Positions 21,851-30,436 are shown, counted from the first letter of the stretch. The stretch: DNA of 57,547 bases from Campylobacteraceae bacterium (GCA_027024155.1 JALVTE010000002.1:1-57547); one strand, 5' to 3'. Notes: generated by a model not told the origin, from the sequence alone. Translations and numbers: made by a program.

Positions 21851-22789
21851 TCAGTTATTTAACTCTTTAAGTGCTACAATCGTTTTTTCCAAACTAGCCA
21901 TATCGCTAATATTAAAGTGTGGCTTTTTTGTTAATTTTTTGTTTAAACCCTTTAGCACATTACCATGACCAAACTCAATATAGCAATCTACCTCATCATC
22001 TATTGCTAAAATCGACTGCTTATAGAGTACTGGCATTGTAAGTTGTTTTGGTAGTAACTCTAAAGCTTCAGCTTTGCTAGAGTAACCTTTAGCCGTAACA
22101 TTTGATACAACTGGTGCTATAAATTCATCTTTTATAACTTTCTCTAACTCTGCTTTAAATGGCTCTACTGCACTTTGTAGCAGTGGGCAGTGGCTAGCTA
22201 CACTCATATTTAAAAGCATTGCTCTTCTTGCACCTGCCTCTTTTAACTTTGGCTCCAACTCTACCAAATCTGCTTTGATACCTGCAATTACAATCTGCCC
22301 ATCGCTATTATAATTTACTGCCCAAACTTGCTTACCAGCATCTCTCTCGCTTGCACATACAGCCTCTACATCTTCATCGCTAAGTCCTAAACTTACCAAC
22401 ATTCCAACTTCTGCATCTTTACAAGCATTTGCCATCAACTGCCCTCTTTTATTTACAAGAGTTACAGCATCGCTAATATCTAACGCCCCAACAGATGCCA
22501 ATGCACTTAGCTCGCCCAAAGAGTGACCCAAAGCGTATGCTGGCTTAATTGCCATTTCGCTCTCAAAAAGCTTATAAGCCATCATACTAACAAGCAAAAT
22601 TGCCGGTTGCGTAAACTCTGTTTTAGCCAAATTCTCATTTTCACTAAACAGAAGCTCTTTAAAATCTATACCACTTTTAGCACTAGCCTCATCTAAAATA
22701 GACTTTGCCAACTCATTACTATTATAAAAATCCTCTCCCATACCAAGAGCCTGAGAGCCTTGCCCTGGGAATAAAAATGCACACTTCAT
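21851..22789 (-). CDS. fabD: Malonyl-CoA:ACP transacylase
   Basis: This enzyme loads malonyl groups onto acyl carrier protein for fatty acid synthesis. It is 312 aa. FLFPGQGSQALGMG at the N-terminus, ALGHSLGELSALA with the catalytic Ser, and SVASHCPLL with the catalytic His are all present, with ending motifs YIEFGHGNVLKGLNKK. The upstream gap holds the 268-bp inverted-repeat element. Confidence 0.97.
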   Translation of the reverse strand: MKCAFLFPGQGSQALGMGEDFYNSNELAKSILDEASAKSGIDFKELLFSENENLAKTEFTQPAILLVSMMAYKLFESEMAIKPAYALGHSLGELSALASVGALDISDAVTLVNKRGQLMANACKDAEVGMLVSLGLSDEDVEAVCASERDAGKQVWAVNYNSDGQIVIAGIKADLVELEPKLKEAGARRAMLLNMSVASHCPLLQSAVEPFKAELEKVIKDEFIAPVVSNVTAKGYSSKAEALELLPKQLTMPVLYKQSILAIDDEVDCYIEFGHGNVLKGLNKKLTKKPHFNISDMASLEKTIVALKELNN

Positions 22790-22804
22790 TGTATATCCTT
22801 TCTT

Positions 22805-23072
22805 AACCTGAATTTAGTGGAATACTATGTTCTCAAAAGCTTAAAAATAGATAAGATTTTTCAAATCAAATTTGCAGGACTAGCTTAAGCTAATTCAAAA
22901 ATTTTATTTGGTAAAGATTGTCTATTTTTAAACTTCCCTTCGGGTTTTACGAGGTTTCCCATATACTTAGACATATTTTTTCGAATTAGCACAGCTAGTC
23001 CTTCAAAAATATGTCGTTGTCTATGAAAAACCTCGTGAAATTGAGAACATAATATTCCACTAAACTCAGGTT
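22805..23072. repeat. 268-bp element with 32-bp terminal inverted repeats and two loop-complementary hairpins
   Basis: Termini 22805-22836 and 23041-23072 are inverted copies matching at 30 of 32 positions. Inside, a left hairpin (stem 22837-22853 with 22919-22935, 15 of 17) carries an apical loop with GGACTAGCT and GCTAATTC. A right hairpin carries ACGAGGTTT/AAACCTCGT and GACATATTTTT/AAAAATATGTC stems and a loop with GAATTAGC and AGCTAGTCC. The two loops are complementary over about 17-18 bases, although the stems differ. A CCCTTCGGG mini-hairpin joins them. No transposase ORF is present, so it is MITE-like or a structured RNA. Confidence 0.85.
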
Positions 23073-23075
23073 ATT

Positions 23076-23187
23076 AAGCTTAAAGCTAAAAGCATAAAGC
23101 CAAAAGCTGATTGTGTGGCTTCTCCACTTTTAATAAAAGCAAAGCTACATTGTTAGCTTTTGGCTTTGTGCTTTGAGCTTTCAGCTT
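23076..23187. repeat. Heptad-arm palindromic element K3
   Basis: The left arm (23076-23110) is five AAGCNNA heptads with NN = TT, TA, AT, CA, TG. The right arm (23153-23187) is five inverse heptads. The core includes TGTGGCTTCTCCACTTTTAAT and AAGCAAAGCTAC. When the arms pair, the first variable base of each heptad matches its partner in all five positions. The right arm is translated as the C-terminal tail of the gene ending at 23153. Confidence 0.9.
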
Positions 23188-23551
23188 CTAAAATCGCTCC
23201 ATCAACACCAGCTAGTGCTACCTCTTCTATCTCATCTTCAGAACTAATTTTAGCCAAAACTTTAGTATCCCAAAGATAGTTATCTGCAATTTTTTGCAAC
23301 TCTTTAGCTAGCTCGAAATTGCAAATTATAAAACTAGCCCCTAAATTAGATGCAAAAACAGCCTCTTTAATATTAGCAATATCTACAGCATAAGCAACTT
23401 CATTAGCTTGGCAATATTTTGCTAACTCGTAAGGTGAATTAAAGCTATCCAATAAGACTATATCTTTTGGACTACTCTTTTTAATATCTTCTACAGACTC
23501 GACACTAAAAAAGTTAGGCGTTGGTAAATCTTTAGCACCAAATATCAACAT
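23153..23551 (-). CDS. Small alpha/beta protein resembling half of a TIM barrel, repeat-derived tail
   Basis: This is 132 aa and its function is not known to me. Alternating strands and helices (DIVLLDSF, VAYAVDIANIKEAVFASNLGASFIICNFELAKELQKIA, TKVLAKISSEDEIEEVALAGVDGAIL) recall the C-terminal half of phosphate-binding (beta/alpha) barrels. The stop codon and final residues (AESSKHKAKS) are encoded by the right arm of repeat K3, so the natural C-terminus may have been about ten residues shorter or different. It follows the small zinc-ribbon gene by 0 nt and is probably in one operon with rsmG. Confidence 0.7.
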   Translation of the reverse strand: MLIFGAKDLPTPNFFSVESVEDIKKSSPKDIVLLDSFNSPYELAKYCQANEVAYAVDIANIKEAVFASNLGASFIICNFELAKELQKIADNYLWDTKVLAKISSEDEIEEVALAGVDGAILEAESSKHKAKS

Positions 23552-23752
23552 TTAAGCACACTCATCACAGTAATATTTTCCGGCTTTAAATATAGCCTCT
23601 TTTTTTGTTATAAATACACCACATTTGCTACACTCTACTAATGTATCACCATCTTCTTTATCAACTTTTTTCTGAGGCAACTTAAACTCGCCACCAAAAG
23701 CTTTATATAAAAAGTAGATAACCGCACCCAAAAGTATTATTTTTAAAATCAT
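23552..23752 (-). CDS. Small membrane-anchored zinc-ribbon protein (PP0621-like)
   Basis: This is 66 aa. An N-terminal membrane helix (ILKIILLGAVIYFLYKAF) is followed by a zinc-binding module with two CxxC pairs (CSKCGVFITKKEAIF, then YYCDEC). This architecture matches the PP0621 family of small proteins with unknown function. It overlaps rsmG by 4 nt and abuts the next gene, so it is co-translated with its neighbours. Confidence 0.8.
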   Translation of the reverse strand: MILKIILLGAVIYFLYKAFGGEFKLPQKKVDKEDGDTLVECSKCGVFITKKEAIFKAGKYYCDECA

Positions 23753-24363
23753 ATCTGTTTAATCCATAAGTATTTTCGTTTATCTTTCTGAACTATATCA
23801 TATTTAAGCTGACTATTTAGCTCTTTTATCTCGTCGTAAACTCTACTACCCTTATAAAAAAGAAATTCTGTTTCATTGCTACAAACTCTATCTGTAAGTT
23901 CAAGCAAGAGTTTTGTATTTGTAACTGCTCTTGAAGTAACTAGAGAAAACGGCTCGTGTTCTAAATTCTCTACCTTGTTTTTAAAGATAGTTAAATTTTT
24001 CAACTCCAACTCCTGGCTCATTAAACGCAAAAAAGTAGCCCGCTTATTTATAGGTTCAGCCAAAACGCAATCGGCACTATCCCAAACCACAGCCAAAATA
24101 AGCCCCGGAAATCCAGCCCCAGTACCAACATCTAAAAAGCTCTTAGGCTCAGACATAAAAGTAGTAGGCAAAATAGAGTCGATAATATTATCCACAATAG
24201 CCTCTTTGCTCTTAGCCCCAGTAATATTATGCACCCTATTATACCACTCTAGCTTATCAATAAACTTCTCTAACTTAGCTATTTTAGAAGCCTCTAACTC
24301 AACACCAGCTTCTAATAACACTTTTTCCAATTCCAACTCAACCCCTAACTTTTCACTTTTCAC
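23749..24363 (-). CDS. rsmG: 16S rRNA (guanine-527-N7) methyltransferase
   Basis: This is a SAM-dependent methyltransferase, 204 aa. YNRVHNITGAKS, the SAM motif FLDVGTGAGFPGL, and VTSRAVTNTKLLLEL are conserved RsmG features. The start is GTG at 24363, directly after the ribA stop. The first residues (KSEKLGVELE) are encoded by tandem 7-nt units (GTGAAAA twice, then GTTAGGG, GTTGAGT), another case of heptad repeats entering coding sequence. A start further in is possible. Confidence 0.93.
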   Translation of the reverse strand: MKSEKLGVELELEKVLLEAGVELEASKIAKLEKFIDKLEWYNRVHNITGAKSKEAIVDNIIDSILPTTFMSEPKSFLDVGTGAGFPGLILAVVWDSADCVLAEPINKRATFLRLMSQELELKNLTIFKNKVENLEHEPFSLVTSRAVTNTKLLLELTDRVCSNETEFLFYKGSRVYDEIKELNSQLKYDIVQKDKRKYLWIKQI

Positions 24364-24930
24364 TTACAAAAGGTGTCCCATCTGCTCTTTCTTAACTTGC
24401 AAATAATCTCTATTGCACTCATTTGCTTCAATTACTATTGGTACTCTCTGCACAATTTCAAAACCCTCTAAAGCGTCTAACTTCTTAGGGTTATTTGTTA
24501 ATAGTCTTAATTTTTTTATGCCAAAATACGAAAGTATATCTCGAACAATATCGTAAGTTCGCTCATCGGCTTTAAAGCCTAACTGATGGTTTGCTTCTAT
24601 TGTATTTAAGCCCTTATCTTGCAAGGCGTAAGCGTTTACTTTATTAAATAGCCCAATATTTCGACCCTCTTGGCGATGGTATATTACCATTCCACCACTC
24701 TTTGCTATCTGCTTTAAACTAGCCTCTAACTGCTCGCCACAATCACACTTTAAAGAGCCCAATACATCGCCAGTTAAACACTCAGAGTGCACTCGCACAA
24801 GTGGTACTTCGGGTAAATTTTCGGTAAATATTACTAAATGCTCTCTATCACCCTCTTTAAAAGATTGAATTTTGAAATTTCCATACTTTGTTGGCAAATT
24901 GGCAATGTTCGAGATTTTACTACTTTTCAC
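24364..24930 (-). CDS. ribA: GTP cyclohydrolase II
   Basis: This is the first committed step of riboflavin synthesis, converting GTP to a diaminopyrimidine. It is 188 aa, the stand-alone length. The zinc cysteines are in [19 protein letters not shown], and [11 protein letters not shown] plus [15 protein letters not shown] form the active site. It is the head of the minus-strand run toward the HAD gene. Riboflavin synthase is elsewhere in the window (43135). Confidence 0.96.
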   Translation of the reverse strand: MKSSKISNIANLPTKYGNFKIQSFKEGDREHLVIFTENLPEVPLVRVHSECLTGDVLGSLKCDCGEQLEASLKQIAKSGGMVIYHRQEGRNIGLFNKVNAYALQDKGLNTIEANHQLGFKADERTYDIVRDILSYFGIKKLRLLTNNPKKLDALEGFEIVQRVPIVIEANECNRDYLQVKKEQMGHLL

Positions 24931-25009
24931 GAGCTAGCTACCTTTTTTTAAAAACTTTGGCAAATTATACTAATTTTTTTACTTCTTTTAGGTAAAATCT
25001 AATAAAAAA

Positions 25010-25124
25010 AAGCCAAAAGCTTAAAGCTTAAAGCTTAAAGCCAAATTTGTGGCTTCGCCTTTTATCAAAAAAGAAGCGAAGCTACTTTGTTAGCTTTGAG
25101 CTTTCTGCTTTGAGCTTTTAGCTT
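25010..25124. repeat. Heptad-arm palindromic element K4 in the ccoI leader
   Basis: The left arm (25010-25044) is AAGCCAA, three AAGCTTA, AAGCCAA. The right arm (25090-25124) is five TNNGCTT units. The core carries TGTGGCTTCGCCTTTTAT and AAAGAAGCGAAGCTAC, which pair with each other. It ends 15 nt before the ccoI start, so any transcript from a promoter near 24990 (TAAAAT) would carry this hairpin as its 5' leader. Confidence 0.9.
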
Positions 25125-25139
25125 CCCAAAGGGAAATTC

Positions 25140-27542
25140 TTGGCACAAGTTCCATGCACCCACTGCAAATTAGAGTTTGATGAATCTGTTATGATTAAAG
25201 AAGAGGAGAATGGCAAAACTCTATACTTCTGTTGTAAAGGTTGTGAAGGGGTTTACCACCTTTTAAATGCCAAAGATTTAGATGGATTTTATGAACAACT
25301 TGGTAATAACAAATTAGAGCCTGTAAAATTGGATGCAAATGATGATTTAGAGCGTTTTGATTTAGAGGGTTTTAAAAAGAAATTTGTAAAAACAACAAAA
25401 GATGGCTTTAGCGAAATAAATTTAATAATCGAAGGTATCCACTGCTCTGCTTGTGTCTGGCTAAACGAAAAGGTGCTTCACCAAACAGATGGCGTTATAG
25501 AAGCGACAATCAACTACTCTAACAATAAAGCCAAAGTTATCTGGGATGAAGATGAGATAAAACTATCCAAAATTATCGAGACAATTAGAGCTATTGGCTA
25601 CAACGCTTACCCATACGACCCCGCAATTCAAGAAGAGAAAGCTGTAAAACTTAGAAACGAATACTACTCTCGAATTTTAGTAGCCGTATTTGCAACAATG
25701 AACATTATGTGGATTGCTATTGCTCTATATGCTGGTTACTTTACAGGTATGGATGAGAGCAAGAAAAACATTCTACATATTGCAGAGTTTATACTAGCAA
25801 CTCCAACACTTTTTTATAGTGGTTCTATATTTTTCAGAGGTGCATATTATGGACTTAAAAACAAATTTATTAATATGGATTTACTCGTAAGTGCGGGGGC
25901 TAGTTTAGCATATATTTATTCAGTTTATGCAATGATTACAAAACAAGGAGAAGTCTATTTTGATTCGGTAACTATGATTATTACCTTTGTTTTAGTTGGT
26001 AAATATTTAGAGATTTTAAGCAAGAAAAAAGCAGCCGATACACTCGATAAAATTGCAAGTTCTAGCCCAACAGAAGCATTGGTAGTAGAGGGTAATAATA
26101 AAGTATTAAAATCTATAGAAGTTATAGACGAAGGCGAAATTATTGAGTTAAAACCTGGAGAAAAAGTAGCAATAGATGGCATTTTAACAAAAGGCAAAGC
26201 ATCTTTTGATTTAAGTATTTTAACAGGCGAGAGCGAGCCAATTTTAAAAACAGTTGGCGATGAGATAGTTAGTGGTTCTATGGTAATAGATAGTGTTGTA
26301 GAGTACAAAACAACAAAACGGGCTAATAACTCACTTTTACACAATATTACAGAACTATTAAGCGACGCAATTACTAAAAAGCCACATATAGAACAACTTG
26401 CCAATCAAGTTAGTGGATACTTTAGTGTAACTATACTGCTAATTGCAATAGCTACATTTCTTGGTTGGTATTTCTTAGTTGGTGCCGGCTTCGAGAGAGC
26501 TTTGATTGTATCAATTTCTGTAATTGTAATCGCTTGCCCATGTGCTTTGGGTTTAGCAACACCAATGGCAACGCTTATTGGTATCTCAAAAGCCGCTAAA
26601 GAGGGTATACTTTTTAAAGAGGCAAGCAAAATAGAGACTATGGCAAAAACAACTCTATTAGCATTAGATAAAACAGGCACAATTACCGTTGGCAAGCCGA
26701 TTGTGGTAAATTATAAAGAGTATAAAGATTATGATAAAAACTTGCTATACTCTTTAGTTAAATCTTCAAATCACCCAATCAGCAAAGGGGTAAAGAGTTA
26801 TCTATTAGAACATTATAATTTAAAAGAGTTACCATTAGAAGAGCACAAAGAGTTACAGGCAAAAGGGGTAAAAGCAAGTTACGAAAATAGTGATTTACTT
26901 GGTGGAAATTTAGAACTATTAAAGCATAATAAGATAAACTTTGAATACAGTTGTGATAACTCGTTATATATTTTTGCAATAGATGGCGAAGTGGTAGCAG
27001 CTTTTGAACTTAGCGATATTGTCAAACCTAAGGCAAAAGAGTTTGTAGAAAATATTAAAAAGTTAGGTATAAAAGTGGTAATGCTTACAGGTGACAGAGC
27101 CGAAGTTGCAGCTAAAATAGCTAAAGAAGTAGGCATAGAGCAAGTAGAGGCAAACTTATTACCACAAGATAAAGCTGCTTTAATTGACACTTACCATGAA
27201 AAAGGCGAAATTGTGGTAATGGTTGGAGATGGAATCAATGACTCTATAGCTTTGGCAAAAAGCGACATTGCTATAGCTATGGGAAGCGGAGCTGACATTG
27301 CAGTAGAAGTTAGCGATGTTGTGCTTTTAAATAATTCGCTAGAGAGTTTAAATAGTGCTTTTATTATCTCTAAAAATGTATTTAAGAGTATAAAACAGAA
27401 TTTATCTTTAAGTTTATTGTATAATGTCATAGCAATTCCACTTGCAGTTATGGGATATGTTACTCCTCTTATTGCAGCACTTGCTATGAGTTTAAGCTCG
27501 CTTACTGTTGTAGCCAACTCCTTTAGAATTAAAGGTAAATAA
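25140..27542 (+). CDS. ccoI: Heavy-metal P1B-type ATPase for cbb3 oxidase assembly
   Basis: This is a copper-translocating ATPase of the FixI/CcoI group, 800 aa. An N-terminal cysteine module (CTHC at 6-9, CCKGC at 31-35) precedes an HMA domain with GIHCSACVW (about 97-105). Then come membrane helices, the CPC motif (IACPCALGLATP), DKTGT phosphorylation site and GDGINDSIALAKSD. The start is TTG at 25140 with an AAAGGGA ribosome-binding site; a later ATG would delete the first cysteine pair. The next gene is ccoS, which supports cbb3 maturation over general copper efflux. Confidence 0.93.
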   Translation: MAQVPCTHCKLEFDESVMIKEEENGKTLYFCCKGCEGVYHLLNAKDLDGFYEQLGNNKLEPVKLDANDDLERFDLEGFKKKFVKTTKDGFSEINLIIEGIHCSACVWLNEKVLHQTDGVIEATINYSNNKAKVIWDEDEIKLSKIIETIRAIGYNAYPYDPAIQEEKAVKLRNEYYSRILVAVFATMNIMWIAIALYAGYFTGMDESKKNILHIAEFILATPTLFYSGSIFFRGAYYGLKNKFINMDLLVSAGASLAYIYSVYAMITKQGEVYFDSVTMIITFVLVGKYLEILSKKKAADTLDKIASSSPTEALVVEGNNKVLKSIEVIDEGEIIELKPGEKVAIDGILTKGKASFDLSILTGESEPILKTVGDEIVSGSMVIDSVVEYKTTKRANNSLLHNITELLSDAITKKPHIEQLANQVSGYFSVTILLIAIATFLGWYFLVGAGFERALIVSISVIVIACPCALGLATPMATLIGISKAAKEGILFKEASKIETMAKTTLLALDKTGTITVGKPIVVNYKEYKDYDKNLLYSLVKSSNHPISKGVKSYLLEHYNLKELPLEEHKELQAKGVKASYENSDLLGGNLELLKHNKINFEYSCDNSLYIFAIDGEVVAAFELSDIVKPKAKEFVENIKKLGIKVVMLTGDRAEVAAKIAKEVGIEQVEANLLPQDKAALIDTYHEKGEIVVMVGDGINDSIALAKSDIAIAMGSGADIAVEVSDVVLLNNSLESLNSAFIISKNVFKSIKQNLSLSLLYNVIAIPLAVMGYVTPLIAALAMSLSSLTVVANSFRIKGK

Positions 27543-27555
27543 ATAAGGAATAAAA

Positions 27556-27801
27556 ATGAGTGATAACATAATTATTTTAATGCTAACTATATCTACATTT
27601 TTAGGAGCCCTTGGGCTTTGGGCTCTGCTTTGGGGCTTAAAAAGTGGACAATTTAATGACCAATCTAAATTTTTAGATACAGCTAGATTTGATAGCGAAG
27701 AGGATTATAGAGATGCTGTAATGATGGAACAGAAGAAAAAAGATGCAATTAAAAGAAAAAAAGAAAAAGAAAAAGAAAAAAACTATATGCCTAATGACTA
27801 A
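27556..27801 (+). CDS. ccoS: cbb3-type cytochrome oxidase assembly protein CcoS
   Basis: This is a small membrane protein needed for cofactor insertion into cbb3 oxidase. It is 81 aa with one N-terminal helix (IIILMLTISTFLGALGLWALLWGL), the family hallmark LWGLKSGQFND, and a charged K/E tail. It starts 13 nt after ccoI, with an AAGGAA ribosome-binding site. The lysine-rich tail is longer than in many homologues. Confidence 0.92.
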   Translation: MSDNIIILMLTISTFLGALGLWALLWGLKSGQFNDQSKFLDTARFDSEEDYRDAVMMEQKKKDAIKRKKEKEKEKNYMPND

Positions 27802-27837
27802 ACTTATTACAAAACATATAGGCAATAGAGAGATATT

Positions 27838-28695
27838 ATGGATTTATTCGATTTTGACTTTAGTGAAAATAGCGATGGTGAAAAGAGTAAAATTATACTT
27901 TTCGATACCGAAACAACAGGCACAAACAGCGACGACCAAATTGTAGAGATTGGTGCGATTATAGAGGATTTAGATGAAGCCTACGAGCAACACTATGAAC
28001 TTTGTGCAACAACAAACAACAAACTAATAGATATAAATGCAATGGCAGTTCACGGCATTAGAAACGAAGATATAGCAGATAAAGAGCCATTTGAGCAGAG
28101 CGACTTTTATAAAAGAGTACAAGAGTTAAATACGCCAACAAACTATTTAGTTGCTCACAACTTGCCATTCGATTTAGCAAGATTAGAGTATTACGGTTTT
28201 AGTGCAAAATGCAAACTAATAGACACCTTGCAGTGTGCAAAACATCTATTTGAACTTGGCGAAGTTTTAGGAGAATGGGAGTATGCACTGCCTAACTACA
28301 AGCTTCAGACATTTAGATATATTCTATTTAACAAAGAGCAAGAGGATAACATTGCTAAAAAGTATGGTGTAGATATTAAAGCACACAATGCAATAGGCGA
28401 TGTTGTAATACTAAAAATGTTTTTCGATGTAATAATAGAGCGAGTTCAAAAACTAAACCCAAATTTTGATAAACAAGATGCACTAAATGAGTTGGTAGAG
28501 TTAAGCTCTAAGCCAGTATTAGTTAAAACATTTAACTTTGGAAAATACAAAGGTAAACTTTTAAAAGCTGTACTAGAGATAGATAGAGGCTACCTAGAGT
28601 GGCTATATAGAGATATTAAAAAAAGAAAAAATAGTGGTGAAGAGATAGATGAAAATATGTACCACACACTAAAAACACTATTGGAGCAAAAATGA
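27838..28695 (+). CDS. 3'-5' exonuclease, DnaQ-like, with C-terminal DUF3820-type domain
   Basis: This is a DEDDh-family exonuclease, 285 aa. Exo I is LFDTETTGT, Exo II is in AHNLPFDLARLEYYG, and Exo III is HNAIGDVVILKMFF. The last 60 residues (VKTFNFGKYKGKLLKAVLEIDRGYLEWLYRD) match the small domain found after DnaQ-like exonucleases in this lineage. A repair or proofreading role is likely. It overlaps hisH by 4 nt. Confidence 0.88.
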   Translation: MDLFDFDFSENSDGEKSKIILFDTETTGTNSDDQIVEIGAIIEDLDEAYEQHYELCATTNNKLIDINAMAVHGIRNEDIADKEPFEQSDFYKRVQELNTPTNYLVAHNLPFDLARLEYYGFSAKCKLIDTLQCAKHLFELGEVLGEWEYALPNYKLQTFRYILFNKEQEDNIAKKYGVDIKAHNAIGDVVILKMFFDVIIERVQKLNPNFDKQDALNELVELSSKPVLVKTFNFGKYKGKLLKAVLEIDRGYLEWLYRDIKKRKNSGEEIDENMYHTLKTLLEQK

Positions 28696-29306
28696 TAGCA
28701 ATAGTAAACTACAATATGGGAAATTTAGGCTCGGTTCTAAATGCTTTTGAAAAAGTAGGAGCAAAAGCCTTCATAGAGAGCGACCCAGAAAAACTAAAAG
28801 AGTACGATAAGTTAATTCTACCAGGAGTAGGAGCATTTGGCGATGCAATGGAGCACTTAAACAGCACAGGTTTAAGCGACGCAATAAAAGAGTATGCAAA
28901 AAGTGGCAAGTACATAATGGGTACATGCTTAGGAATGCAACTACTCTTTAACAGTAGTGAAGAGTTCGGAGCCAACGAGGGACTAGGCTTAATAGATGGC
29001 AAAGTAGTAGCTTTTAAAAAGAATAAATTTGATAACCAAAACCTAAAAGTACCCCACATGGGCTGGAACGAACTATTTACCCAAAGAGAAGATAAAATTT
29101 TTACCAACTTACCAAAAGAGTTCTACCTATACTTCGTACACTCATACCACGCAATATGTGATGACAAATACGCAATAGGTAAAACAAAATATGGATACGA
29201 ATTCGTAAGTGCCGTAAACAAAGAGAACATCTACGGCTTCCAACCCCACCCAGAAAAAAGCCACAATCAAGGCTTACAAATTATAGAAAATTTCGCTAAA
29301 ATATAA
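28692..29306 (+). CDS. hisH: Imidazole glycerol phosphate synthase, glutaminase subunit
   Basis: This is a class I glutamine amidotransferase supplying ammonia to HisF. It is 204 aa. The nucleophile elbow is MGTCLGMQLLF with the catalytic Cys, and the His/Glu of the triad are in YGFQPHPEKS. It is coupled to the exonuclease gene by ATGA. hisA follows only after an inserted two-gene cassette. Confidence 0.96.
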   Translation: MIAIVNYNMGNLGSVLNAFEKVGAKAFIESDPEKLKEYDKLILPGVGAFGDAMEHLNSTGLSDAIKEYAKSGKYIMGTCLGMQLLFNSSEEFGANEGLGLIDGKVVAFKKNKFDNQNLKVPHMGWNELFTQREDKIFTNLPKEFYLYFVHSYHAICDDKYAIGKTKYGYEFVSAVNKENIYGFQPHPEKSHNQGLQIIENFAKI

Positions 29307-29313
29307 ATTGTAG

Positions 29314-29335
29314 TGTGCAGTGCCCTCACTGCACA
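29314..29335. repeat. Covarying hairpin, copy 2
   Basis: TGTGCAGTG, loop CCCT, CACTGCACA: a perfect 9-bp stem just after hisH. On the minus strand it reads GTGCAGTGAGGGCACTGCAC, the same fold as the hairpin at 20915-20937 with a paired G:C to A:T change. No T-run follows on the plus strand, so a simple terminator role is not supported. Confidence 0.7.
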
Positions 29336-29366
29336 AAAAACTGAGAAAACTAGATTTTTTTGGAAC

Positions 29367-29382
29367 TGAGACTTAAGTCTCA
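29367..29382. promoter_or_regulatory. 16-bp perfect palindrome upstream of the ATPase gene
   Basis: TGAGACTTAAGTCTCA is a perfect 16-bp palindrome, 16 nt before the ATPase start codon and just before its ribosome-binding site (AAGGAG). It could be an operator for the cassette or simply a small hairpin that limits translation. No second copy was noticed. Confidence 0.45.
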
Positions 29383-29398
29383 CCAGTAAGGAGACAAA

Positions 29399-30436
29399 AT
29401 GAGCCAAGAACATTTTATAAAAAACATAGAGATAAAAAACTTTAAACTATTCAAAGACTTCAAAGCCGAAGGCTTCGGGCGTGTTAATCTTATTGGTGGA
29501 AAGAATAATGTAGGCAAAACTGCTTTTATGGAGGCTTGTTTTATTATAGATAATTTTAATAGTTTTTATCTGAATAATCATAAAGAAATAGATGGTATGA
29601 GAGAAAGGCTATATTTTGAAATTATTAAAAGTTTAATAGTTATACAGATGAATAGATTTGGAAATAATTTTATATTACAGTGGGTACTTAACAATTATAA
29701 TTTGCATACTTTTTCTAATTTTGAAATAGAAATAGAAAAAAATATAAAATTAGTAGCTGAAGATTATTTTATTCGCCCAGAGGTTTTTTTAATAAAATCT
29801 TGGTGGAATTATGGAGGTTTTAATTTGTTGGGGCATAGGAAAAATAAATACTTTAATATTATCAAAGAAGAAAACAGTTTGCCAAAAATTGATATATTTA
29901 ATTTTGTATCTATGTGCAATAACAACCAAATAACATTAAGAAAGCTTTTAAGTAAAATAAAAAAAGAGAATAAAAATGATTTGATTAATAATTATCTTGA
30001 AGAGTTGTTTGATATTGAAAGAATAGATATGACAGAAGATGAAATAATACTCTTTAAAGATGAAGAAACTATTAATATTTCAGAGTATGGAGATGGCATT
30101 AAAAATTTTATTAATATAGTAATGACAATACTTTATTATAAAAATTCGGTTATTTTTATTGATGAAATAGAAAATGGTATTCATTACAGTAATTATGATA
30201 GACTATGGAAAATAATCTTAACAATTTCAAAAGAGCAAAATGTGCAAGTATTTGCCACAACTCACTCTAAAGAGTGTATCGAATCTTACGCAAGAGTTGC
30301 AAAAGAGTTAGAAGATAAAGATATTACTTTTTTCAAATTAGGTAGAAATCAACAGAATGAATTAAAAGGAATGGTTTATCCTTACGATTGGTTTATAGAC
30401 TCAATCGAGCAAGAAGAAGAGGTTAGAGGATGGTAA
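29399..30436 (+). CDS. AAA/ABC-type ATPase of the OLD/AAA_15 group
   Basis: This is 345 aa, an SMC/ABC-like ATPase. Walker A is GKNNVGKT (34-41), the signature-like region is SEYGDGIKN (228-236), Walker B is VIFIDEIENG (251-260) and the switch histidine is in ATTHSKE (286-292). The middle (about 50-220) is a variable AT-rich insert. No TOPRIM domain is present in this chain; it is on the next gene, which overlaps by 7 nt. The pair resembles OLD-family systems with ATPase and TOPRIM in separate proteins, such as PARIS AriA/AriB. Its place inside the his genes suggests insertion. A defence role is inference. Confidence 0.8.
   Translation: MSQEHFIKNIEIKNFKLFKDFKAEGFGRVNLIGGKNNVGKTAFMEACFIIDNFNSFYLNNHKEIDGMRERLYFEIIKSLIVIQMNRFGNNFILQWVLNNYNLHTFSNFEIEIEKNIKLVAEDYFIRPEVFLIKSWWNYGGFNLLGHRKNKYFNIIKEENSLPKIDIFNFVSMCNNNQITLRKLLSKIKKENKNDLINNYLEELFDIERIDMTEDEIILFKDEETINISEYGDGIKNFINIVMTILYYKNSVIFIDEIENGIHYSNYDRLWKIILTISKEQNVQVFATTHSKECIESYARVAKELEDKDITFFKLGRNQQNELKGMVYPYDWFIDSIEQEEEVRGW

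Noticed and set aside
8180-25124. Possible CRISPR array from tandem repeats
   Set aside because: The unit is only 7 nt with no unique spacers of constant length, the arms are inverted, and no cas gene is present.
25140-27542. General copper exporter CopA
   Set aside because: The extra N-terminal cysteine module and direct linkage to ccoS favour the CcoI/FixI type.
29314-29335. Terminator after hisH
   Set aside because: No T-run follows on the plus strand, and the same hairpin recurs in other positions relative to genes.
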